This document shows, piece by piece, positions 48,824-62,640 of a stretch of 64,000 bases of DNA; positions within the stretch are counted from its first letter, which is position 1, and every line of letters begins with the position of its first letter. Made by a program: the position numbers and the translations under genes. Location of the stretch: assembly GCF_043641665.1 (NCBI RefSeq), contig NC_092196.1, positions 15,745,692 through 15,809,691 on the forward strand, in the 5' to 3' direction. Under the pieces are notes generated by a model. The model worked only from the letters and a program-made list of their open reading frames with translations, made no database searches and was not told the DNA's origin. Source of the stretch: Enoplosus armatus (lineage: Eukaryota > Chordata > Actinopteri > Centrarchiformes > Enoplosidae).

Positions 48824-51599
48824 ACATCTTAGCGACTTGATTAATGAACCAAAAGAAACTGAATGTAAAACATGTAATAAACCTCCCTTATGAGATTTAG
48901 CAATGAAACATTAGGCATTTACTATTCAATGATGTTTGAAACTCAACTTTAGTTAATGATGATCTTTTTTCAATGGATGTCTTTTAAATCCACACACAGC
49001 TACATGCAACTTAACGCGTTGAGGCAGGGAGTGTATATTGTAGGTCTGCCCCTTTAAGTTCAGTGATTTTAATCATCTTTCCGAGAGACCCCAGATGAAT
49101 TTGTCTTTGTTTGTGTTCATGTTACTTGAGAAAGGTAATCCATCACAGTGAACAGCATGTCATCTTTTATTTATGTCATAATGTTGTTGTTGCATGCAAA
49201 AGCAGTTGACACATTAGTAGCTTTTCCACTCACAAACTAGGATTGTGAAGACTTTTTGAATTCTTTTGGGTTTATATGTCATTGAAAAGGCATTCATTCA
49301 TTTCTATATTATTTAATAAACAATACAATTGTAAAAACACAGTAAAGCAGACCAGAAAATTGATAATATGAAAATACATTTGGCTTACAAAAAAGTTTCA
49401 TAAGCAAGAAGATGCTGAGCGGATGAGTGCTTGTGTAAACATCTCTACTGTTCAAGAAAGTGGCGAGTCTCATTTTGGATTAAAAAAGAAAATGAAGCCT
49501 TGTTTCTAAAATAAAAACCCAACTGCAGCTTTTTGATGAGCTGCTAAATATGCAGTTCAAAAGACATGACCATCATCATTTAAGATATTTGTTCTGTGGA
49601 ACAGACTCAATTACATTACCCTTGAAATAGTAATAGATGGGAGATTTAGTGACCTATTTCCAGAATTAGAAAACACCAAAACTTTAGTTTAATCAGCATT
49701 CAGCACAAGTTTCAACTGACAAAGTCTGCTGAACTAACTACTACTGAGCACAAATTTAAATAGTGCATGAAGTGTCAGCAGTGTTACAACGAAGCTCTGG
49801 GTTCAGCATGTTTTGGTTTATATCACACATATAAATACATTATATTGTCAAGTATTTGCATTTCAGATAGACTGTAAATACTACAGTATAGCACTTAATG
49901 CCACTCTCTAAAAAACAGAACGTGTGCTCCGTTTTAATGGTGCAACAATACAAAGTAAGTACAAAGTGTAAGAACTTAATGTGTTATAATAAACTCTTAC
50001 AAAAAAGTTTAAGTAGTCGAATAAATTCTGCTTGAATAACTGAGTGAATATTGTGGCCAATGAGTTGGCTGCTGCTCAGAATTTAATAACAACTTCAATC
50101 CTTGAGTGACTCAGATACGGCCGGTAATTTAAGCCAAAAGTATTTTTATTTTATTACTTTGCACTTTATATAATATCATTGTGTTCTTGGAGAATTATAA
50201 TGTTTCTATTAATATATAAGTTAATTTCTGTGAACATTCTCCATTGCACTAGAGAATGCACAGTGCAAAGACTTGAACCGGCTGCTTGGCTTCAGTATCG
50301 ACACTGTAGCTTCATCAGACCCCAAAGTGCATTACCAGCTCCACTCAAACCCTTTAATGAATCAACTCTGGCAAGACCCTTCAATATGAAGACACTGAAT
50401 AATGCCTTTAGTGCAGACACTTAGCTTGTTGCTCTATCCATTCTATAAGTGCTGATTGAGGAAGCAGGGGAAAAGAGCTGCAATGCGAAAGGTTGATCTC
50501 ATTTATGGTGTCAACCTAAAATGCATTATGGTTAATAGAATTAGTTTGATTCATGTGATTTGTGGTTATTTATATATAAGCATGGAACAATGTTACACTC
50601 ATATTAGGATTTTTCGTCTCTACACTGTAAATTGAGCCATGAAATGTTACACCAGTTTTTCAAACAGGTCTCTCACAGACAACAATACCTGTACATGCTT
50701 GTATCTCAAGTTACTTTCTACTCTTTGTATTATAGATGATGTCTGTTCATTTTCCCTTTTTAATTATTCAATCCAGTCAAAGGAGGCAATTACATTAATC
50801 GTCACTCATATTGCAGGAATTGGTGGTCAATTTGTGGTCATTTTCTATTTTGAATTGAGCTTGGATATATTTTACATGTTTTTTTTAGATTTCTTGAAAT
50901 AGAAACCAAACGCACACCTCTCTCAGCCAAGAGTTTGCTGAGTCATGACAATTTGTCCTCACAGCCACTGACATTGGTGTCTTAGTGGCTGCAGAGCAAA
51001 GGCGGAGCGTTGTACTGTGATTTATTGAGTGGGCCTACTGCAGAGGGAAGCGGGGAGAATAAAGTGCTCTCACCTGGAAAGAGAGGCTCACTGTGGTCAG
51101 GAGAGATTTTCCGAGGCTCCGCTACTCACATCGCTGTAAAAAGAGCCAATGAGGTCTGAACAATTCCATATTCATGAGTGGATTAATGAACAGTTGCAGG
51201 ATTCGTGTCTGCAGAGCCAAATTGATTCTTAACATTTATCAGTGTTGAATATATGAATGAACAAGAGCAGCAAGTGTGCAGGAGGTTGATGCGCTGAACA
51301 CATGCTCTAAATAATGAACATAGGGAGAATGTGCACGGAGGACAGTCTACAGTATCTCTCTGCTGCACATTCAGTTGAGTGGCTAGGACATGCCCCCGTA
51401 AACTGCTCGTACACACTGTCAGTGTGAAGGCACTCTGCACACCGTGTCTTCCCAGGTTTGCGGTCTCGCAGGTTTCCGTGTTAACATGTGTACAGTGCAG
51501 CCCCATGGGCCTGACACTCCCTCTCCCCTGTGCACGATGAGCTTCGTGAGTTGAACGGGGCGAGATAACTTGTGTCATTTTTCACGTCAGATCATGTCC

Positions 51600-54500
51600 C
51601 AGATATGCACCACCTAACAGTAAATGTAGGATGCGTTCACCATCTCGTGCTTGGATTTTTGACATATTGCAGGCACTCTACACATTCTACACAGTGAAAA
51701 TCCCAAACTGGGCTGGTTTAGGCATTATAATAAACTTAAACATGAGGATTTTACAGCACTCTGTCATCTTGACAACCTCTGCAAACAACTATAGGGCCTT
51801 AAGGTTGCTCTCCAGAGATGCAGCAATTCCAGGCTTTTACATCTCACAGTCCTCTAAGTCTCCTCTGATCCCATCAATTAAACTGCATGCTCCCCTTTAT
51901 GGAGGACTTATACCGTTTGTCCTTTACACAGTGAAGTCTGCCTTTAAAGCTACCCTCATAACCTGACTGTGACTTAGTCAATCTCAGCAAACTGACATGA
52001 GTGTATCTATATAAAGTTTATGACATAATATATGGCCACGAGCAATATGTCCTGAAAAGAAATGCATTAAGAGTACAGAATGCACACTATTAAAAGGCTG
52101 AAATAACCCAGTTTGAAGAAGAAGAAAAGTGATATTTTAGTTCATTTTTATTCCAATGATGATATCAATTAGACAGGCTGTAAAATACCCAGAGTGAACT
52201 GTGGGATGCTTGATGGACTTCCTTTGCAAGCCTCAGAATCACAGTTTGAATTCAGTTCTAATGATGGCACTGATGACAGGACTCATTTTAAATTAATGCT
52301 GGAGCTGTTGGTGAGATTTTGCTCTGCTGTAGGTCTTACTTGAATCCTTGCAGTGCTGCTGGAGATGTTCTGCAGCTGCTTCTTGATAGGATCTTTATTT
52401 GGAACTAAAGGAACTTTATATGGAACTAAGAAGAACTAAGAGGGGTGTCACTGCAACATCAGGGCCTTCAAAGTTTGCTCATGGGAATATCAGAGAAAGC
52501 CTTTCACATGAAGCAACCTCTGAGCAGTCTTTGTAAGTGCACTATTATGTGAATTCTAGTAGACTTTGTGGTTACTATACATACTCAAAGACCAATTATT
52601 TTGTTAGCAAAGGGTCTATAGATTGTCATGTTGGCACTAGTTTATTAAGTTCCAGTTTTAAATAGTTTGAGATACTGAACATTATTAGAGCTAAAAAAAG
52701 GAATACAGTACATGCTTTACATGACTCGATGCACCTCTATACTGAAAGTGCACAATGTAGCATGAATCCTTTCTTTTCCTGAAAAGAGCCGATGTGCATT
52801 AGTCCGTCCTCGGCGTGCACATGTTCCTAACTGTTCTTCTCAGGCAATCCTAGAATACCAGCACACAATGCCCTCTTCAGCTGGTCCTGCCCCGAAGACA
52901 ATCTGCTAAAAGCAATAAAGGCAGTGGAGTAAAACCACGCAGAGCCCCTGTTATACTTGTCATCCTTATCATTCTACCCCACTTATTCCAGATAATAACA
53001 AATTACTGCCTGTGTCACTCAAGAGATCTGACTTTGATCGAGAATAAAAGTCATTATGGTGCTTCACAAGATGTTCCTGATGAATAATCCTGGAGAGCAA
53101 AAACAGACATGGGAATACATTAATGTCTTTGTCACATGCATGTGTGCAAGGCCACTCTTGGGCACAGATTGCCATTCTGTGGCTATTCATCACTATTCAG
53201 AGCTAGCCTGGAAGCGAAGAAGGAGAAACTACGAGGCAAAGATCAGACATTAAATGAATGATCCCCCAGGCAAAACAAAACAGCCCCAGTTTGGAGTTTG
53301 TGCCACTTAATAGTTTTTCTGCTTCTGTACCCTACGGTCCAGTCTGTTCACAGAGCACAGAAATGGCTCAAACAAAAGATTAGGAATGCACCTCTGAAAT
53401 GAAGTGTCAACAGCAGGGTTTCCTTCAATATGGCAAAGGTTAAGTGCACGGCTTTTACATGTTAAAATAACACAAGAGGCGCCGCACTTAGAGCGCCAGG
53501 TCCTTAAATAGAATATTATATAATAAAACACTGACTATAAAATACGGTGCTGTACTATACATTTTGAATATGATGACAAAGACACCATCAGAAAATGCTA
53601 CATTCTACCAAAGCACTTTACTGTAAGAGCAGGAATGATTTGTCGTACTTCAGCTGTCTTGAAAGAATACAGTGTTTGCTATTTATATTTCCTCAGTGAG
53701 TTGCTCCCAGGTTCAGGGTCTGCAAAAGCTTGCTTATTTCTCACCTTTGACAATCCAAAAGACTGTAGATGTTACTCCTGTACACTGGAGTTAAATGCTA
53801 TGAAAAATACAGTAACACATTTACAGACACATTCCTTAAAAATAATAACAGAAATATAAAATGGTAGTTAAACTTTTTAAAAGTGTTGCAACTGAACTCA
53901 GAACTCCAGGGTGAGCAGATGATTGTAAGATTGTACAACGTGCCTTTGAACTGAATATTTCATCTATTTTGTTTTATTTTAGATAAGGTGGCATGTACAA
54001 TTTAACTTGAGATGTTTAAGATTTTAACCTTTACATGACAGTAAAGTCTAAAACGAGCCATGTTCTATTTTTCTGTGGAGCCATTACAACATCATTATGT
54101 GTGCTCTAGAAAGCATGCCATGCTACTTTAATATTGAATGAGAGAAGGAATAGCACACCAGTATCTTGCTTTCATGAAGCTATCAGGAAACCCATTCTGT
54201 CTTCAAATGTGTTTTTTACTGTAGATAGCATTTGCTACGGTTGAGGGTACAGTAAGTATCACTGCATGTCTATTTTTAGAAAGGCAATTTCAAAGTTTAC
54301 TGTGTGCATACGCATGCACATGTGCAAGTGTTTAATGGAAGTATTCTAGTGTGTTTGAGTGTGTGTGTGTGTGTGTGTGTGTGTTGCTTTGCTCAAGGCT
54401 TGTTGTTTGTGGGTTCAACAGGCAGCACATACTCTCGTATTCTCCATTGGGGAAACTAGCTGTGTTGCTCTCCATTTCCATACCTTCAGGCTTAACTGAG

Positions 54501-55709
54501 ACTGAGGCATTCAGATGTAAAATCAAGAACTTCACATCTCGAGTATTAGCAAATAATATGTGAATCTAATAACCCCACATACAGTTATTTCATGGTCAGT
54601 AGGAAAGCCTGGCTGATGTGATCACTTGCATTTAGATCTTATCCCATGTGTTCCCAAGAAACTACATTTTAGAAATTCAATACTGTTGGTAATTATGATA
54701 GGCTCCAGATTCAGTCAGCAAGCGTCACACAATTGATCCACCCTGCAGCGTTCATGACACACCTCTCTACATCAGAGTGGACCTTTCAAAGAGCAGCGGT
54801 ACTTTTTGCCAGTCTGCTGCTCACTCTCTGCAGTCTGTTGCTTGTGACTGTGCGGCATGCTACAAAGATTTGTTGTGCTTTTGAACACCCTCCTCCACCC
54901 CAGCTGCCACGCTTTTAAGTGCAAAGTGAGGGTACTCCTTGATTGGCAGCTCAGGATAAGTACATAACAGGAGATGTATTCACCACCTAAACCTCGTCAT
55001 CCTGTCAAAATCAAAAAATGTCTAATTTAGCACAAGTAACTCTGACTGAAATGCATCAGGCGAGGGGCAAAGATTGATTTATGCTGTTTGGCCACTGGCC
55101 ACTGAAAGTTAATACATAATATTACAAGATAATGCAACCCTGTCAGCGTCTTGTTAGGTTATGCAAGTAGATTTTATAATCATAAAAGACAGAGATAAGA
55201 GATCAAATTGACGCAGGGCACATTCTTCAGGTTACCACAGCCATTGTGATTAATGCCATGCTTTCTTTTTTCTTACATTTACAAAATAGAGTGATTTGAA
55301 TTTAGATACATTTTGAAGCTGGACACCACAGGAAGCTGTCTACAGCGTAAAGGTGCCAAGGTCAATACATTTTTAAGGACTCTTTCTCTAAATTGCTGAT
55401 GGTTGTTGGCAACACCTGATGCCCACTGGGTTCACCCAGGAGTACAACACTTGAGATGAGTCCCACTAGAGGTAAAGGGAGAGCTGAAGTCATGTCTTTA
55501 TGCATCCAGCCAATTTAAAACTCTTTCGTTTTCGAAATTGTTTCCTCAAAGCTGGCCTCAAAACTTTCCTCCACCTCCTTCTGAAGAAGTGTATGACTCT
55601 TTGGCCGCTTCCCTTTCCAGAAGAGAATTCAAATGTGCATGAGGTGCATTGATTAACATTATCAGAGCTCAAGAGTACATGACATTCAGAGCTAATCTAA
55701 TATATATGG
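51600..55709. other. non-coding stretch, no gene seen
   Basis: A 111-codon + strand frame at 51631-51966 is not recognised. A (GT)13 microsatellite lies at 54359-54384. Confidence 0.5.
54359..54384. repeat. (GT)13 microsatellite
   Basis: Uninterrupted GT repeat, a likely length-polymorphic marker. Confidence 0.95.
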
Positions 55710-55970
55710 TCGATCAACAGAAAATGAATCAGCAAGTGTTTTGATAATCGGTTTAAATTTTCAAGACAAAATGTCAAATATTTGATGGTTCCAGCTTTTC
55801 AAATGTTAGAATTTGCTGCTTTTTCTTGTCTTACGTTGTAGTAAAGAAAATATCCGAAGATGTGACTTTGAGCTTTAAAAAATGTATGATGTTTTATACA
55901 CCAAACAATTAATCAATTAATTGAGAAAATAGTTTGATCTATAATGAAAAGAATCGTTAGTTGCAGCCCT
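55710..55970 (+). mobile_element. 'ttttgataatcgatt..aatcgttagttgcagccct' repeat, near full length
   Basis: It begins 'tcgatcaacagaaaatgaatcagcaagtgttttgataatcggttt' and includes 'ttccagcttttcaaatgttagaatttgctgctttttcttgtctta'. It ends 'accaaacaattaatcaattaattgagaaaatag..gatctataatgaaaagaatcgttagttgcagccct'. The two ends are roughly inverted versions of each other around the 'attaatcgatta' motif. I recall it as one of the most frequent dispersed repeats of perch-like fish. Non-coding. Confidence 0.65.
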
Positions 55971-56610
55971 GCAAAGGATAAAACATCATGATGGATTAGT
56001 TAATCTGATGATGGTCGAGTGCATTACATATCTTCCTAACAAGTATGGCTATAATAAGTGACATGTACTGCTGTTAATGAGCTTAATACTGTATCATTCA
56101 GAAAATTAAGGAAGTGCAGACTTTGGTGTTCAGTTTGTTGTGTTTATGCTGCAGAAACATACAGTATGTCACACGGTACCTTCCTGGTTGATTTCTTTAA
56201 AGAAATACTGATTTAGAAAAGCTCACTCTCTCCTGTCTTGGTTTTAAATGTAGAGGCCTTTACTCTGCAAACCACTTAAGCACACTAATCTCTACAATTA
56301 ATGAACGGGCACAACAAGATGGTTTGCCTTTTTTACACAGGAAGAGGAGGAGGGCAAACATAATTTGATTCGGGGTCACTTCTTTTCTGAATATTTTAAC
56401 TGCCTTCTTTATTCAAATAGATTGCACACGACCATTCTTGAATAGCAAATCTAATATCCCCTCCTTTCTAAAGCATCCACTTAAGACAGTTATAGCACAA
56501 ATCAAATGAAATTAACTGAAACATCCTTTTTGCACAATAACTGAATATTGCTACTTTGTGACGGTAGTCATCAAGTTGACGTGGGACAGAATAAATTGGC
56601 AGTGATTTAA
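55971..56610. other. non-coding stretch, no gene seen
   Basis: Nothing recognised. Confidence 0.55.
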
Positions 56611-57174
56611 ATTCTGAACAGTTGCGTCAAGCTGTGGACCACAGCAAGCTATTTTTGTCCTCATATCCATGTGCGCTCCTCTGCACGTCAGCAGCTGAGC
56701 AGAATCAGTCAGATCAGTGCCAGTGCTCAACCTTTCAAAGCTCTGGGTCAGCATCCTGGAGATGTGCCAGAAATTCCGGCTCCTCAAGACCATATGGGGT
56801 CTGTTCCTGCTCACCACCTTCACTCTTCCCCTCCTGCACCCCTTCCTTTAGGGCTGCAACCTGACCCATCCTCACGTACATCGTGTCTTTCAAAAAGCAA
56901 CACAAAAGATGAGAGTCTTTGGATAAGAGGAGAGAGAGGATGGAAGCTGCTCCACTTCTCCATAGAAACAGTCAATACTTCACTGAGGAGGGATATTAAA
57001 GATTCACTGTATATTAGTTCCAGTGCAGAATGTTCACCACAATCCAAGAGATACAGATCAACGACAGACTTCACTGGAATATTAATTGAAAGAATTGAAG
57101 CCACATTTTTAACAGATTTTACCTACCTGTATATACAACCCTGTGTCCTAGAAATTACAATTATATGCAACTGA
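56611..57174 (+). other. longest open stretch of the window, unidentified
   Basis: Stop-free for 188 codons from after a TAA at 56608-56610 to a stop near 57172-57174, with the first ATG only at about 56793. The N-terminal half is Pro/Ser/His-rich and the C-terminal half more mixed (for example TDFTGILIERIEATFLTDF). No domain recognised. The minus strand is also open over much of the same region (56551-56823 and 56820-57104), which points to base composition rather than coding constraint. Kept as a low-confidence candidate. Confidence 0.2.
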
Positions 57175-57382
57175 TTTGCAGCAGTAAATACGATTTGAAG
57201 GAAATGTTGAGCAGAGCATGTTTTCTATTAACATAATGAGGAAATGTTGGTAATTAAAGTACCTGGCAAGTCACAAAAATGTTGAAACTGAACGTATCAG
57301 TAAAATGTTCACCAACAATGTATTTCCTCCAAAATATCCAATGTTGCAATACAATATCCACTTGTAACTACAGCATTATTAA

Positions 57383-57485
57383 AGGTTTTCATGGTTATGT
57401 TTAGGCACTGGCAGCACTTGGTTAAGTCTAGGAAAAGATTGTGGTCTTGGTTTAATACAGAAAAGGTCTGCAGTGACTTGAAGCA
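57383..57485 (+). mobile_element. decayed fish repeat ('ggttaaggttagg..tggtttgggttaaa' type), copy 2
   Basis: The string 'ttcatggttatgtttaggcactggcagcacttggttaagtctaggaaaagattgtggtcttggttta' resembles the core of the family listed at 39753-39995. Flanks as far as about 57290 and 57560 may also belong to it. Confidence 0.4.
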
Positions 57486-58094
57486 CAAGACACAACAGGT
57501 TCATTAACATTTAAACAAAAGCACAAGATGTAATAGGAGACAGAGTTGGTTTACCTCTTAACCTTGACTTTAGAGACGGTTGCTGCTGTAATCAAGCAGC
57601 ATCTACATAATCATCACTAACATCTTACTGTACATATAGGACATGTTGTTTATCTTATATGATGTTGGACTGATGCTGTTAACATACCTAAAAGCTTCTA
57701 CCAACTTCATGGCAAATGTGACAAACTCATCTTTATCCGATGCACAACAACATTCATGAAGAATGAGTTTTCTCTCATATAATCTGCTCTTTTTTAAATT
57801 GAATTCCTTTATGGAGTGATGTTGAGTCCATCCTTCACTTATGGTGATGGAGCCAGTGTGAACATGTGTGAATGTCTTTTGAGGGAAAATCTTGAGCAAC
57901 CTGTGTATTAAAGCCTGGAAGGGGAAGAAGAAGAAAAAGTTCCCTCTTGGTTGAAGCATGGCAGTCAGGGGCAGCTGCAGGACTGACCCTGCCAAGGACA
58001 GAGAGCTTCCCATGCCTGTTCAATGCCGTAAAATGGGTCATTGAACAGCTAAATGGAGTCATTATGACGAGTAATTAAAAGAATACCGCTGAAG
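57486..58094. other. non-coding stretch, no gene seen
   Basis: A 136-codon minus-strand frame (57603-58013) contains a run of phenylalanines from a GAA/AAG-rich tract and has no recognised domain. Confidence 0.5.
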
Positions 58095-58330
58095 ACTCCC
58101 AAACTCCCCTTTTCTCTTGGTTCCGCTGCTTTTTGTGTTGTCACGGGCCTTTGCTAAAAGGCAGCTGCCTTGGGCCACTTAAACTATCACCCCTTTCACT
58201 GGAATGCAAATAGCAGCCTTAGCGGCTAATTGAATGGCATTATCTATTGTCCTCTCATTTACTGAAAATCTAGCCATTTTGCAGATTTCCATTACTGATT
58301 GTCAGAGATTGAATTGTGCCCGTGCTTTTC
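58095..58330. promoter_or_regulatory. candidate conserved non-coding element
   Basis: Balanced-composition, repeat-free sequence with dense motif-like strings: cgctgctttttgtgttgtcacgg, atgcaaatagcag (octamer-like ATGCAAAT), cggctaattgaatggc and ttactgattgtcagag. The look is that of deeply conserved developmental enhancers, but this is an impression only and no alignment was made. Confidence 0.2.
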
Positions 58331-60807
58331 AACTGATACAGCATGTCATACACTCTGAATCACAAGGGATGAGAACACAGAATTGTTTCATTAGAGCAAG
58401 AGGAGTAATATGAATACTGATTGTGCAGTAATCTGGAGCTTGTCTCATGCAGATATTAATATGTATGTAGGTGGGAAAATCACTGCATGCTGTAGAGACT
58501 CGGTAAACAGAAACATAAAAGCAAGGATGAAGCATGGAGAAAAGAGGAAGAAATCATGTTTCATATCTATTTCACTTATTGTAGCGAATACAAAACATCC
58601 ATCTCTCTCTTTAGTACAAAGCTTCTCTCTGTCTTTATTTTAACTTCCAATAAAAATGCATGAAAATGTGCCCATGCAGCCTCCCCCTGGGCGGTGTGTG
58701 CAGCACATTCTCATTCACTTTACGGAGAGTCATTAAGATGATAGGGGGGGGACTGATATTTGATTAATTAGTAAAACTAACTTTGGCAAGACCGGAAACT
58801 GAAACAAAGGATTTCATTAGCTTGTGCTTGTTAGATAAGGTTAATGAGGTGGGTCCGATTCTTGAAAAAAAAAGGAGAGAAAAAAAGAACATTTGTGCTG
58901 CTGAATCCATTTCAGAGACTGCAATGCCAAAAGAAGGTTATCCTGTGAGCAAGCAGCTTTTTATTACATGCCCCATTAAGACTGGCCTCCAAGGATGGGA
59001 TTTAACATGCTGACTTAAATACTTGTATGTTATACGAAAATGTTAAGTACTTGACATACAGGTCAACATACAAAATCCATTCACTCGTACTGAGTTACTC
59101 AAAAACACTTGACAGGAAATGACATATCAATATCTCTCCATCATTTATGTTTTCCTCAGAGTTCAAGAAGGGAAATCAGTGAACATCTGCACTGCTGGAG
59201 GACACCAGGGATGCTCTCTCACACTGAGGACTTCAACATAGATTACAGAGGTAAGTGCAGGTATTTCGTACTGTCGCTTGTAGCTTGAGTCAACTGCAGG
59301 TCTGCATGAGCAAACGCCCCCTAAGAGGATCACAGAGAATCCACCGCTAATCCACTGGTCAATACACATGACAAGTACAGTGCCAAAGACAAGTCACTCA
59401 AAGGACATGTCATCCTGAGAGCGGACAGCCTGAATATCACTCTGTGGATTATTGTTGTTTTCAGGTTTCCTGCATGTTTTCCTCCTCTAACGAAATAATT
59501 TATTCACTAGCTAAACTTGAATTATAAAATAATTAAAAACCTATACAGTTCAATACCCCAATAATAATGGTTAATTAAAACAGCAAACCTGCACAAAAAA
59601 TAAATAAATCAGAGTATGCCACCTTTCTGCCAAAGAGTTACAAGGTCTGCATAGGGGCATTGACAAAAATATATCATTTGTGATTTTACCAGACATTTAA
59701 CAACAAGTTGTTTTATGGTCTGATGGTTACGCCTCTATTGTGCTTTGGACTATCGGTGACAGCATAAATGTAAACCAAAATTTAATCTTTAATATACTGT
59801 CTAATGTATGATCCTTTTAAATGTCTTTTTAAAGATACGTACGTTTTTTTCTTTTGCTTTGTTCTGTCCCTTTTTCTTTGAGCAACACACGAGACCGTTC
59901 ATTGGCAGTGACAGGAAGAGCATGTGCACACAATTACTGTAGTGCTACATGCAATTAAGAGGCCATTCACGAAAGGGGACGTGGCCTTAATGATTTTAAT
60001 CATCACTGACTCACTTTTTTGATACATTTCCATAACCTGCACAACCTTTCTGTTTAACTGACTCACTAGTTACGCAGCTAGTCTGTCATGTAAAGCAGAG
60101 CCGATTGGGGCGGCTTCATTAAGGTACGTGTCAGAGCAGCAGAGTTTGTTCTAAATGTAACACTTAATTTGTCACTGAAGGTGGACACTAAAACACCAGA
60201 ATGGAAAATGGGTGGCAAGTAGTATTAACATCACTGTAACAAATATAGTATAAAGGAGCTATGCTGTGATATCTGGTATATACTTCCATTCATATTAAAT
60301 AAAAAGCACAGGAAGAAAAGAGAAAAAGTAAAATAAATCTACCTGAATATATTTTTATTTATCTCTGAGATGTATTTAAATGAAATGTATAGATAAAGAA
60401 ATCCACTTGTCCAAAACTTTAGTTCATCATTACAATTAGCATGTTGGGATAAAGATCTAAAACACCAAAGTTGTCTCTTTATTTTGTATCCATCCAACAG
60501 CTTTATTTTAAATGAGCAACACAATCTCAAAGGGATGATAGTGCAGCTATAAACTTTTGGTCTTTTAAAAACAATAAAAATAAATTCGAACTTGTTAATA
60601 CTTGACTCGAAAAATGTCCCGGCTCAAGTCCCAGTGGCCATTAAACAAAAATGAAACTACACCAAACAGAGAGACGCAATCTCAAAATGGAGAGGGCCCT
60701 TGAGAGGAATGATAATAATGATCATGTTGTAGAAACAAAGCTATGTAGAAAAAATAAAGACTTGAGTGTTTCTCACACTGCAGATAATGTAATCAGTGGT
60801 TCATGTG

Positions 60808-60833
60808 TCATCATCATCATCATCATCATCATC
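60808..60833. repeat. (ATC)n microsatellite
   Basis: About 26 bases of uninterrupted TCA repeat. Confidence 0.95.
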
Positions 60834-61545
60834 TAAATGAGCTTACAACAAGACATTCAGTGCATGAGATCTGCCAGAAACAACTTAAATGGATATTGAA
60901 TCTGCTGTTTTAGTGTCATCACTAACCCAAAAAATCCTCTTTATTGTATTTTTGATGTTTTTCTTTAAAAAGGTTTTGTGTTTTAGGTCTCTGGCTTTCA
61001 TGTTTACACAATTTACAGTTTTTCAAATGGGAGCAGCTATTTATGGCATTTTTATTTAAAGTAGAAGTTGAGAGACAATGAGTCTTTATATATACAAACC
61101 TTTTTATATATTCCTGTCAATCATATAAGGAAATGCATGCTTGGACAGACTCCAAACATCAAATCCCCATTGAACACATCAAATATGTGTTTGAGTGCCG
61201 GATCAATTCAATGACTTTGATTTAATCCTCGCTGCCTTTCAAGTACGGCCAAAGGGATTTTTCTTATGTCGAACTGTCCAGAAATATTTATACACCAATT
61301 CTTAGGGTATAAATATGAAAGCACATTATGCATAAGGACCACACCGAGCCAATACATACCTACTATTTATTGCCATCCTAAAACAAGTTTGGCAACCCAT
61401 GAAATCGTGCAGCTAGGTTTTATCCACTGTCATTAAAGCTGAAGATGTAGGCCTAGTGCTGCTGCTGGTGAGGTGAAAGTTAGCGACAAGTCTGTGGGTC
61501 CAGAGCCGGAGAGGGACCACAAAACTCCCAGTTTAATTATTTTAT

Positions 61546-61559
61546 TTAAAAAAAAAAAA
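61546..61559. repeat. poly-A tract
   Basis: About twelve to fourteen consecutive A. Confidence 0.85.
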
Positions 61560-62109
61560 GAGTGTCCAGACCAATATTCTTTTAGGGGACCCATATTTCC
61601 TAGTTTCCCTGCAGAGATATGTGCTTTTACTTCACTGATTTGAACAGGATGTGAAATGTGTGCTGTAGGAGGAAAAGTCCAGCCCACTTCAACAAACATT
61701 TTCCTGTTCTTATCCGGATACACCAGTTTCAGCCTGATGATTGCCACCCATTCATGAGGAAGTGTGTGTTCATGAGATTTCAAATTTGGCATAATCGATG
61801 CCCCTAAAATGAGCTAAATAAGGCTATCTATCTGTTCTGCTCCATTTGTGGGCAAGTTTCACTCACAAAAATGTCACCAAATTTGAGTAAAAGTGTCAGT
61901 AGTGGAGGGCCCAATAGAATTTACACAAGCATTAATAGTACAGCGGCCAACAACGTGTCATCAGAGCAGCGCTGCACTGTGACAAAAATAAAGAGGGAAG
62001 GGTTTGAAATGAAGTTCGATGCTAAAAAACATCTTTCTAAAGCAAAGCAGCTGAATGTAGGCAGCCACGGAGATATTAGACGGGACAATATTATTGAAAT
62101 TCTCTAAAT

Positions 62110-62640
62110 TCACCTGCATGTGCCACTTAAGAACAAATCTGTTCATAAGAACGTTTTATTGTAACTGAATTAGATTCAGAATATCATAAAGACATTGATC
62201 ACTGTGATGATCATTCTCCCGCCCAGGTCACGGCAGCTTTAAGCTTCAGCCCTATCAAGCTGTATAGTGCCAGGTCTTCCTTCAATCTGGATTCCTAATT
62301 GATGGCACTAGAGAAGAGTTATTTGAATGGATTACCGTAAAGAGCATCATGGATTAGCCTGTGAGAGACATGGATCCCGAGGGAGCCTTAAATTGGTCAC
62401 ATAAAGTGATTATAAAACATCCCTATGGTTGGCAATTATTGGGCTCCCTCCTCATCAAAGGAATTTAACCCTTCCTCATCGTTTGCTCAACGCATTGATC
62501 TCATTGTGGCCCGCTATTCCTCAAGTTGGCTGCAATGTGCATGCTGTCTGCAGACGTGTTTGTTGGTGCCCAAACAGTCCTATGAAATGATCAATGCCTT
62601 TAGGATGGAAACACAATTGGTTGTAAATATAGCATTGGTT
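62110..62640. promoter_or_regulatory. candidate conserved non-coding element
   Basis: Repeat-free 530 bp with many TF-site-like strings: gatcactgtgatgatcatt, ttcctaattgatggc, agtgattataaaac, ttggcaattattggg and cgcattgatctcattgtgg. Short overlapping open frames here are not recognisable. Proposed only on appearance. Confidence 0.2.

Larger units (their letters stand above)
45318..51599. other. non-coding stretch, no gene seen
   Basis: No exon recognised. There is a poly-T tract at 48811-48823 and a 10-bp tandem (aataattact) at 46526-46546. The open frame on the minus strand at 51183-51578 (131 codons) is unrecognised. Confidence 0.5.
58331..62099. other. non-coding stretch, no gene seen
   Basis: Contains an (ATC)n microsatellite (60808-60833) and a poly-A tract (61546-61559). 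No coding region recognised. Confidence 0.5.

Noticed and set aside
49433..49458. tgtaaacatctctactg, similar to the miR-30 seed region
   Set aside because: The 3' half differs and no complementary arm is present nearby, so no hairpin forms.
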